The notes under the pieces were generated by a model. That model had not been told where the DNA came from and did no database searches. It saw only the letters and a program-made list of their open reading frames with translations. A DNA stretch of 8,431 nucleotides, from the NCBI GenBank assembly GCA_964448055.1, contig CAYUVB010000057.1, forward strand, positions 1 to 8,431, read 5' to 3'. The translations under genes and the position numbers were made by a program. Source of the DNA: WANQ01 sp964448055. Lineage in GTDB: Archaea; Thermoproteota; Thermoprotei_A; Sulfolobales; WANQ01. Below, piece by piece: positions 1 through 5,845 of the stretch (the stretch's first letter is position 1; each line of letters starts with the position of its first letter).

Positions 1-44
1 AAAAGCATGTATCCTATTGTTTTCCCTTCAGTTTACTATTAAGG

Positions 45-57
45 TTTAAGCTTAAAT
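45..57 (+). promoter_or_regulatory. Probable TATA region of the ECF operon, containing a 12-bp perfect palindrome
   Basis: The stretch TTTAAGCTTAAA at 45-56 is a perfect palindrome and its right half (CTTAAAT) resembles an archaeal TATA box. A start of transcription about 25 bases downstream would fall near 77-82, just before the ribosome binding site. A palindrome on a TATA box could also be an operator for a dimeric repressor. That role is inference, because A+T-rich palindromes occur by chance. Confidence 0.45.
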
Positions 58-80
58 TCATATTCTAGTTTCTTGTAATT

Positions 81-85
81 AGGTG
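81..85 (+). promoter_or_regulatory. Ribosome binding site for the S component
   Basis: AGGTG lies 8 bases before the ATG at 94 and matches the archaeal anti-Shine-Dalgarno sequence. With the TGAT a base later it partly matches GGAGGTGAT. It supports the ATG at 94 as the start. Confidence 0.6.
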
Positions 86-93
86 TTGATAAA

Positions 94-822
94 ATGAGTG
101 CTAGGGGTGCCAAGTTAATTATAAATGTAGTGATATTTACTGTACTTGTATTTGCTGCTACAATAGTTATTCAGGTTTATCAGCCTGCTACTGGTGGATA
201 CTTTAATCTTGGTGAAGCAGTAATCTATGTTGCTGCAATGATCTCGTCACCTATAGTTGCTGGTATAGCTGGAGGTGTTGGCGCCAGCTTGGCTGATGTT
301 GTTACAGGATATGGTATTTTCGCTCCAGCTACATTGGTCATAAAGTTTACTGAAGGACTAGTTGCTGGCATACTAGTCCGTAAACTTAGACAGTTGAACA
401 AAGTCTATGCTATAACAATTGGTAGTATCATGGCCGTAGTTTATGGATTACTACTCGCATATTTAGGCACAACTTATCTTTCCGGTGAACTATTCCTTGG
501 ACCAGAATGGGCTAGCATTACAGTAACCTTACCAGTATTCTTCTGGCTAGCTGTTGCAGGACTAGTATTCCTGCTAGTACTATATCTCGCACTAGCTAGG
601 AAATACCATAGTGTTGAAGCCTTAGGTTTAATGATAGCTGGCCTCATAATGGTTACTGGATACTTCTTATATGAATACTTTGTATCAAATCCGCTAACAG
701 GCAGAGAGCCTCTAGCTGCAGTAGCTGAAATACCGGTTAATATTGGTCAAGCAGTTATAGGAGCAAGCATAGCATTACCTGTGGTAGTATTCCTTAGGCG
801 TGCAGGATATGTTGAACAATGA
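94..822 (+). CDS. ECF transporter substrate-binding S component (membrane protein)
   Basis: A 242-residue integral membrane protein, the subunit that would bind the vitamin or cofactor precursor and deliver it to the ECF module. The family is recognised from conserved stretches resembling the riboflavin-type S-component family (recalled as PF07155). These are a GGYFNLGEAVIY segment at about 34-45, GASLADVVTGYG at 63-74, APATLVIK at 77-84, then GLIMVTGYFLYEY at 183-195 and AEIPVNIGQAVIGA at 211-224. Hydrophobic segments lie near 8-28, 40-72, 75-95, 103-124, 147-167, 174-195 and 216-236. Residues about 110-172, between the two conserved halves, appear longer than usual and carry extra hydrophobic helix. 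The start is supported by AGGTG 8 bases upstream. The 3' end overlaps the ATPase gene, so the two are co-transcribed. Substrate is not assigned: members of this family group carry different substrates and nothing in the context decides. Confidence 0.85.
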   Translation: MSARGAKLIINVVIFTVLVFAATIVIQVYQPATGGYFNLGEAVIYVAAMISSPIVAGIAGGVGASLADVVTGYGIFAPATLVIKFTEGLVAGILVRKLRQLNKVYAITIGSIMAVVYGLLLAYLGTTYLSGELFLGPEWASITVTLPVFFWLAVAGLVFLLVLYLALARKYHSVEALGLMIAGLIMVTGYFLYEYFVSNPLTGREPLAAVAEIPVNIGQAVIGASIALPVVVFLRRAGYVEQ

Positions 823-2143
823 TATTGCAGTAGAGGTCAAGAACTTAACTGTATGGTATCAGAATCAGAATGAACCAGTTCTTAGGAACATTTCTTTTAG
901 GTTGGCAAGAGGAGAAGTACTACTTGTCTATGGTAAAAGCGGTTCTGGTAAAACAACTCTACTTAGAGCAATTACTGGTACCATAGGTAAGATTATCGGT
1001 GGAAGAATTAATGGTAAAATTAGATTATACGGATTGGATCCATATAATACTAGTCCACGTACACTATTGAAGCTAATAGGATATGTACCTCAAGAACCAT
1101 GGTATTCAATAATTGCACCTACAACCTGGGGTGAATTAATACTAAATCAATTGCTTATCGAAGAATATGATGAAGACTTCATTAACAAAGTCTTGGAACA
1201 TTATTCTCTACACAATCTACGCAATAGGTTAACTTATACTCTTAGTGCAGGAGAAACCCAGAGACTAATAATTGCTTCAAGTATTGTTCGTAAAGCCAAG
1301 ATATTACTACTTGACGAGCCCACAAGCTTTCTGGACGAAGAACATAGGCGTAGACTCGTATCATATGTACGTAGGGTAATTAATAATGATGTAACAGTTA
1401 TAGTGGTCGATCATAACATAGAGTTATGGGCTAATATCGTAGACAAAATTCTAGTACTAGATAGAGGCTTAATGAAATACTTCGGCAAACCAGATGGTTT
1501 GGAAAAAGAATATCCTTTTAACGTTCACTTAGGATCTATAGGGAGAATACTAAGACCTGGTAAGGAATTCATATTGAATGCTAGGAACATATGGTATCGT
1601 TACCCAGGCTCCAATGAATATGTGTTAAAAGGTATCGATCTACAAGTTCGTAAAGGAGAATTTCTATGGATTAAAGGACCTAATGGTAGTGGTAAAACTA
1701 CACTGCTCAAAATCCTCTCTGGGATCTTGAAGCCAAGCAAAGGTATAGTCTATAAGCATTCAAAAGTAATCTACATTCCTGAAAACCCTCTATTATATTT
1801 TAGTGAACCAACCATAGCTGATGAAGTAAGATTTAGTAGAAAAGCCAAACAGTTACTAGAACTCGTAGGTTTAAGTGAAATTGCTCAACGTAAACTACGT
1901 TTTACTAGTAGTGGTGAACGTAGAAGGGCTGCCATTGCATCAGCTATTGCACGTGGTTATAGTATTATATGTTTAGATGAACCAACAGCGGGATTGGATC
2001 CATTCTCTAAGAAGAGTGTAATTGAAGCACTTATACATGTTGTAAATGAGGAAAAGGCTACAATCATTGTTGCTAGTCACGACGATATTTTCAAGGAAAT
2101 AGCTACTAGCATAATAGAGTTGAAGGGTGGTGAGTTAAGGTGA
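809..2143 (+). CDS. ECF transporter energy-coupling ATPase, two fused ABC domains (EcfA-EcfA')
   Basis: A 444-residue cytoplasmic protein with two complete ABC ATPase domains in one chain, powering the importer formed with the genes on either side. Domain 1 has Walker A GKSGSGKT (42-49), Q-loop Gln95, signature LSAGE (145-149), Walker B LLLDEP with catalytic Glu170, and switch His202. Domain 2 has Walker A GPNGSGKT (290-297), Glu325 where the Q-loop Gln is expected (IPENP), a weak signature TSSGE (366-370), Walker B with Glu391, and His424. Neither domain shows the PDxQ element expected in the Q-helix of canonical EcfA. A GTG at 800 is in frame, but AGG at 796-798 sits 10 bases before the ATG at 809 and too close to the GTG, so I prefer 809. 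The gene overlaps the S gene by 14 bases and the T gene by 4. The arrangement resembles Bacillus YkoD, also a fused ATPase. Confidence 0.9.
   Translation: MLNNDIAVEVKNLTVWYQNQNEPVLRNISFRLARGEVLLVYGKSGSGKTTLLRAITGTIGKIIGGRINGKIRLYGLDPYNTSPRTLLKLIGYVPQEPWYSIIAPTTWGELILNQLLIEEYDEDFINKVLEHYSLHNLRNRLTYTLSAGETQRLIIASSIVRKAKILLLDEPTSFLDEEHRRRLVSYVRRVINNDVTVIVVDHNIELWANIVDKILVLDRGLMKYFGKPDGLEKEYPFNVHLGSIGRILRPGKEFILNARNIWYRYPGSNEYVLKGIDLQVRKGEFLWIKGPNGSGKTTLLKILSGILKPSKGIVYKHSKVIYIPENPLLYFSEPTIADEVRFSRKAKQLLELVGLSEIAQRKLRFTSSGERRRAAIASAIARGYSIICLDEPTAGLDPFSKKSVIEALIHVVNEEKATIIVASHDDIFKEIATSIIELKGGELR
2126..2134 (+). promoter_or_regulatory. Ribosome binding site deciding the GTG start of the T component
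   Basis: GGTGGTGAG lies inside the end of the ATPase gene, 5 bases before the GTG at 2140. It is a strong archaeal Shine-Dalgarno match and supports the GTG start and translational coupling through the GTGA overlap. Confidence 0.6.
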
Positions 2144-2835
2144 TAGGCTGGCTTATTGGTAAAGTATATGAGGCACTATTTATAAGTCTCGACGTAGGTG
2201 TTCGTAGAGCCCACATTTTATCTAAGATTCTATTGCTAGCTGCATCTTTCCTCATGGTAGCACATGGTCTATGGTTTAGTCTAGTCTTGCTAACAGTGTT
2301 ATGTGTAATCATAGTTGTAGGCGGCTTTAAGTATGCATTAAAATCTATGATTATAGTAAGTTCTATCCCTGCCATATGGCTTGCATTAACAGGTTTTATT
2401 GCAAGCTATATTATTAAAGGTTATGTGGACGTAGTTATAATTCTAGAAGTATTTGGCCGTACAATAGCTATTAGTTTATCCATAGCCTTGTTTATTGCTT
2501 CTCTAAGCCCATATGAGTTATCAAAAATATTATGGCACTTAGGTTTTAGGAATACATGTATTATTCCGATTGCATTATGGAGGCTTACCCCTATAGCGTT
2601 GAAGGACATGGTTGAGGCCTATAATGTACAGAAATTGAAGGGTGAGAGAGTATGGAAGGCACTAGCTATAGCAACTGCTTCTATGCTTGAGCACCGTGAC
2701 TTTATGCTAGAGTATAATTTCCATAAGCTTAGTGCCAGTCTTGTTAAGCCGATACCCTACAAGTATGATTTCTCTGCAACATTGCTATTGGTATTTGTCT
2801 CTGTAGCTTTGATTATGATATTATTAATACAATGA
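2140..2835 (+). CDS. ECF transporter transmembrane T component (EcfT/CbiQ family, divergent)
   Basis: A 231-residue membrane protein in the position and size range of EcfT, which scaffolds the ATPases and the S component. Hydrophobic segments lie near 27-40, 43-62, 67-90, 95-125 and 210-230. A cytoplasmic-looking helical region follows at about 127-205, as in the CbiQ family (PF02361). Phrases such as LSPYELSKILWHLGF (121-135) and PIALWRLTPIALKDMVEAY (143-161) fit family layout. EcfT normally contacts the ATPases through two short X-Arg-X (Ala-Arg-Gly/Ser) motifs. Here the equivalent helices read YNVQKLKG (161-168) and YNFHKLSA (192-199), a self-similar pair with Lys where Arg is expected. 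It begins with GTG, overlaps the ATPase stop by 4 bases, and ends the operon. Assignment relies on operon context as well as sequence. Confidence 0.82.
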   Translation: MIGWLIGKVYEALFISLDVGVRRAHILSKILLLAASFLMVAHGLWFSLVLLTVLCVIIVVGGFKYALKSMIIVSSIPAIWLALTGFIASYIIKGYVDVVIILEVFGRTIAISLSIALFIASLSPYELSKILWHLGFRNTCIIPIALWRLTPIALKDMVEAYNVQKLKGERVWKALAIATASMLEHRDFMLEYNFHKLSASLVKPIPYKYDFSATLLLVFVSVALIMILLIQ

Positions 2836-2889
2836 TTCATTGTGAATGATGAAGCAGAGGCTTATGGTTTAGTTTCACTGGTCTCTCCC

Positions 2890-2897
2890 TTTATAAT
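2890..2897 (+). promoter_or_regulatory. Probable TATA box for the Hel308 gene
   Basis: TTTATAAT is a good archaeal TATA match in the 114-base gap after the ECF operon. Transcription would start near 2920, leaving a leader of about 30 bases containing the ribosome binding site. The bases upstream are pyrimidine-rich, so there is no obvious BRE. Confidence 0.5.
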
Positions 2898-2935
2898 CTA
2901 ATATTCATAGATAGCTTCCTAGTATAGTAGTGATT

Positions 2936-2944
2936 GGAAGGGAG
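2936..2944 (+). promoter_or_regulatory. Ribosome binding site deciding the TTG start of Hel308
   Basis: GGAAGGGAG ends 5 bases before a TTG at 2950. The next in-frame ATG, at 2959, is 14 bases away and poorly spaced, so the TTG is preferred. Confidence 0.5.
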
Positions 2945-2949
2945 CCTTA

Positions 2950-5139
2950 TTGAAGTTAATGGACTATACAGCCAGGGTAATAGAGGTAGCTGATCTACCA
3001 TTACCTGATAGGGTAAAGAAAGTACTATGGGAGAATGGTATTAGAGTTCTTACACCTCCACAAGCACAAGCTGTTAGTGCTGGATTACTTGACGGTGATA
3101 ATGTTGTCGTTGCAGCACCTACAGCCAGTGGTAAAACACTTATTGCTGAATTAGCGTTAATACATAAGGCTCTTCAAGGCTATAAGGGCATCTACACTCT
3201 TCCGCTTAAGGCACTTGCTTCTGAGAAATATGCTGAACTTAAGAAATGGAGTAAGCTGGGCTTAAGCATAGGGATTAGTACTGGTGACTATGAGTCAAGT
3301 GGAGAAGAACTACGTAGACATGATATTATTGTTACAACGTATGAGAGAATGGATAGCCTTCTACGTCAAAAACCTTCATGGCTTAAAGATGTTGGAGTTG
3401 TTGTGATAGATGAACTACATTATATAGGTGATCCCGAGAGAGGCCCCATTATAGAAATGATTGCTGCACGTTGCCTTAGAAGAGGTTATCAAATTGTTGG
3501 TTTATCTGCTACCATTGGTAATCCAGGAGAACTTGCATCATGGCTTAAAGCTAAGCTAGTAGTATCTTCTTGGAGACCAGTGAAACTTGTTGAAGGAGGA
3601 TTCGATAGGAAAGAGTACCGTATATACTTTGATGATGGTAGGGTAGAGGATGTAAAGATATTTACAGGCAACCCATTCATAGATATAGCACTCACTAGCA
3701 CTAGTAATGGACACCAGGTACTAGCTTTTATACATAATCGTAGATTAGTAGAGGATTACGCTCGTAAGACATCTGAATACCTTAAACATATGTTACCATC
3801 AGATGAGTTAAGGAAGCTTAGGTTATTAGCCGAGAAGATACTTGATGAGGTAAGTGTTAGGAGCGAGGCTGAGAGATTAGCAAGTATAGTAGAAGGTGGG
3901 GTAGCATTTCATCATGCAGGACTATCTTCTACATCACGTAATATTATTGAAAATGCCTTTCGTCAAAGAATCCTACGAATAATCTACGCTACACCAACAT
4001 TATCAGCAGGAGTTAATTTACCAGCACGTAGAGTACTAGTATCCATTAAGAGATATGAGCCAAGAATACACCGTATGACACGCATAAAGGTTTTAGAATA
4101 CAAGCAGATGGCTGGAAGAGCTGGAAGACCTCAATATGATGAACTAGGTGAAGCAATAGTAGTAGATGAACGTAGTGTTAGAGATGCATTCAGATATTAT
4201 GTAAAACGTAGTCCTGAGCCAATATATTCTGCATTAAATAATGAGCGGAGCTTAAGGATATATGCCTTAGCGTTAATTGCAAGTAACGAAGTATCAACAC
4301 TTAATGAGCTAATAGAGGTCTTTAAGGAGACACTCTATAGTAAACAGCGTAAAGGAATAGTACATGGAATAGTAAGTGACATAAAACGTATTATACATGA
4401 GTTAAGTGAATGGGGTATGCTAAATGTCGAAGAAGATTATGTAGAAGCTACTAGGCTAGGTAAAATAACAAGCTCAACTTATCTAGATCCATTATCAGCT
4501 AGGATAGTACTATTGGATCTTAGGTTAAAAAGAGATGAGAGATTACCAGATCAATATTACCTGCATCTTGCCTCCATGACCCCTGATTTTGCTAGAAATA
4601 GACCATACATCAGCCGTAGTGATGAATGGCTTATAGATAATGCTTATGAGGATATAGGTAAAGGCATTATACCAAAACCACCCGACGAAGAGGAATACGA
4701 AGAAATATGGCTTCAAGCATATAAGGCTATGAGGATACTACATGACTGGATAGAGGAGAAGACGGAAGACTACATAACAATGAAGTATGGTATTGGTAGC
4801 GGCGACCTATATAATATGAAGGAGACTATGGCATGGATAACAAGTGCTTTAGCGAGAATTTTAGAAGTCGCAGGATTACTAGAGCATAGCAAGGCTTACC
4901 GTGAATTAAGTAAAAGAATAGAGCATGGAGTGAAAGGAGACCTATTAGAATTAGTAGAGGTTAAGGGTATTGGTAGAGTACGAGCGAGAGCACTAGCGGA
5001 CATAGGTATACGTACTGTAGAGGATCTTCTAAGAGTTAGTCCTAAGAGGCTAGTAATCCTTAGAGGATTTGGACCAAAAATTGTTGAAGAGATACTACGC
5101 AACGCTAAAGAATATTTAATGAAGAAGTATAAGAAGTAA
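2950..5139 (+). CDS. hel308: Hel308-type (Ski2-like) ATP-dependent DNA helicase
   Basis: A 729-residue superfamily 2 helicase, close to the usual Hel308/Hjm length of about 690-720. Visible motifs are Q-motif LTPPQAQ (34-40), Walker A APTASGKT (56-63), motif Ia TLPLKALASEKY (83-94), DELH box (154-157), SAT (186-188), WRP (208-210), FIHNRR (260-265), FHHAGL (320-325), ATPTLSAGVNLP (347-358) and QMAGRAGRP (386-394). A winged-helix and ratchet region follows, including the Hel308-like KYGIGSGDLYN (612-622). C-terminal helix-hairpin-helix motifs are GIGRVRARA (673-681) around 658-687 and RGFGPKIVEEI (705-715). The family is a 3'-5' DNA helicase acting at stalled replication forks and D-loops, in the nucleoid. 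All catalytic residues are present, so it should be active. It starts at TTG, with ATG at 2959 as the alternative. It appears monocistronic, with its own TATA candidate and gaps on both sides. Confidence 0.95.
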   Translation: MKLMDYTARVIEVADLPLPDRVKKVLWENGIRVLTPPQAQAVSAGLLDGDNVVVAAPTASGKTLIAELALIHKALQGYKGIYTLPLKALASEKYAELKKWSKLGLSIGISTGDYESSGEELRRHDIIVTTYERMDSLLRQKPSWLKDVGVVVIDELHYIGDPERGPIIEMIAARCLRRGYQIVGLSATIGNPGELASWLKAKLVVSSWRPVKLVEGGFDRKEYRIYFDDGRVEDVKIFTGNPFIDIALTSTSNGHQVLAFIHNRRLVEDYARKTSEYLKHMLPSDELRKLRLLAEKILDEVSVRSEAERLASIVEGGVAFHHAGLSSTSRNIIENAFRQRILRIIYATPTLSAGVNLPARRVLVSIKRYEPRIHRMTRIKVLEYKQMAGRAGRPQYDELGEAIVVDERSVRDAFRYYVKRSPEPIYSALNNERSLRIYALALIASNEVSTLNELIEVFKETLYSKQRKGIVHGIVSDIKRIIHELSEWGMLNVEEDYVEATRLGKITSSTYLDPLSARIVLLDLRLKRDERLPDQYYLHLASMTPDFARNRPYISRSDEWLIDNAYEDIGKGIIPKPPDEEEYEEIWLQAYKAMRILHDWIEEKTEDYITMKYGIGSGDLYNMKETMAWITSALARILEVAGLLEHSKAYRELSKRIEHGVKGDLLELVEVKGIGRVRARALADIGIRTVEDLLRVSPKRLVILRGFGPKIVEEILRNAKEYLMKKYKK

Positions 5140-5151
5140 CCTAAGTTAAGA

Positions 5152-5187
5152 TAGAATATTATTTTAGTCACTGCTCAGTATATTCTA
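5152..5187. repeat. 8-bp inverted repeat (20-base spacer) after Hel308
   Basis: TAGAATAT at 5152-5159 is the exact reverse complement of ATATTCTA at 5180-5187. It begins 12 bases after the Hel308 stop and includes a T-rich stretch (ATTATTTTAG). It might contribute to termination or be a protein site. The match is A+T-rich and short enough to be coincidence. Confidence 0.25.
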
Positions 5188-5192
5188 GATTC

Positions 5193-5200
5193 ATAAATTA
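5193..5200 (+). promoter_or_regulatory. Possible TATA box for the 161-residue membrane protein gene
   Basis: ATAAATTA (within TTCATAAATTATG) lies 25-32 bases before the proposed start codon. Transcription would begin at or just before the start, giving a leaderless or nearly leaderless message, which conflicts with the AGGTG at 5212-5216. The call is weak. Confidence 0.25.
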
Positions 5201-5224
5201 TGTGGATACATAGGTGTTAGAAGA

Positions 5225-5710
5225 TTGGTGACATATCCATTGTATTTTGGTTTAGCTGCTTTAGGTATATCTGTTTTAGGCATAGTAGGGCTTATAATAG
5301 CACTAGTAATAGCATTAGCCGTATTAGGTAAAGTAAAGGTTAAAACCAAGGACATAATCCTTGGTCCTACAGACAAATATGGTATAGATGACGTAGTTGA
5401 TAAGTTACTAGCTGAAGTTAGATGGCGTGGACTAAATGTTAACGTAACAGCTAAAACGGATACAGGAACAGCATTAATGTTCAGTAATTTCTTTGAGGAA
5501 ATAGAGTTATGGGTTAGGAGAATAAAGGATCAAACAGTTATAACATATAATATACACATACCACCAGGATTCATAGTGATTGCTACAATTCTAGTACTTT
5601 TCGGATGGCCGTGGACAGCATTACTCGCTGGTTTATGGTATGCCAGGTATAGGGGCCGTATAAATATGATTGAAGAGTCAGCTAAAGTTGTTGGTAAAGT
5701 TCTTAGCTAA
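5225..5710 (+). CDS. Uncharacterised small membrane protein
   Basis: I do not recognise this 161-residue protein. It has one long, strongly hydrophobic N-terminal helix (about 6-35) rich in Leu, Ile, Val, Ala and Gly. A polar, charged domain follows (about 36-112), containing VKVKTKDIILGPTDKYG-like sequence and later alternating hydrophobic residues typical of strands. A second hydrophobic stretch (about 115-140, with FGWPW at 126-130) is followed by a basic end (YARYRGR, 139-145). The likely layout is two or three membrane passes flanking a soluble domain of about 75 residues; topology is inferred. No catalytic motif, cysteine pair or metal-site pattern is visible. AGGTG at 5212-5216 is 8 bases before the TTG used here; GTG at 5228 is the alternative. 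It stands between Hel308 and the CBS gene with gaps on both sides, so no operon partner is indicated. Confidence 0.75.
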   Translation: MVTYPLYFGLAALGISVLGIVGLIIALVIALAVLGKVKVKTKDIILGPTDKYGIDDVVDKLLAEVRWRGLNVNVTAKTDTGTALMFSNFFEEIELWVRRIKDQTVITYNIHIPPGFIVIATILVLFGWPWTALLAGLWYARYRGRINMIEESAKVVGKVLS

Positions 5711-5781
5711 GTTTAGATGACATGTAGAGGAAAACGATTACTTATAATGATGGGGCATGCATAGAACGGGATAGTAGGGTA

Positions 5782-5812
5782 GGGAATAAATGTTCCAAAT
5801 ATTTTTATTCCC
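5782..5812. promoter_or_regulatory. 9-bp inverted repeat overlapping the probable TATA box of the CBS gene (possible operator)
   Basis: GGGAATAAA at 5782-5790 and TTTATTCCC at 5804-5812 are exact reverse complements separated by 13 bases. The right arm overlaps the A+T-rich element ATATTTTTATT (5799-5809), the best TATA candidate for the gene starting at 5846. Transcription from it would begin near 5830, just before the ribosome binding site. A repressor bound across both arms would block the general transcription factors. A hairpin ending the upstream transcript is the alternative. Regulation is inferred from geometry only. Confidence 0.45.
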
Positions 5813-5834
5813 AAGCTTCTTAGTTCTTGTGTAT

Positions 5835-5840
5835 GGTGGT
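5835..5840 (+). promoter_or_regulatory. Ribosome binding site for the CBS gene
   Basis: GGTGGT lies 5 bases before the ATG at 5846, a good archaeal Shine-Dalgarno match that supports this start. Confidence 0.55.
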
Positions 5841-5845
5841 ATTAG

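Noticed and set aside
800..808. GTG at 800 as the start of the fused ATPase
   Set aside because: It is in frame and possible, but the AGG element is only 1 base away from it. The ATG at 809 is better spaced and gives a smaller overlap with the S gene.
2106..2375. Minus-strand open frame of 89 codons across the ATPase/T-component junction
   Set aside because: It lies opposite two well-supported overlapping genes and its protein shows no domain-like pattern.
2835..2847. Short inverted repeat ATTCA-TTG-TGAAT after the ECF operon as a terminator
   Set aside because: A five-base A+T-rich stem without a following T-run is too weak to call.
4896..5171. Minus-strand open frame of 91 codons over the Hel308 C-terminus
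   Set aside because: It is antisense to the conserved helix-hairpin-helix region of Hel308; the composition is that of a shadow frame.
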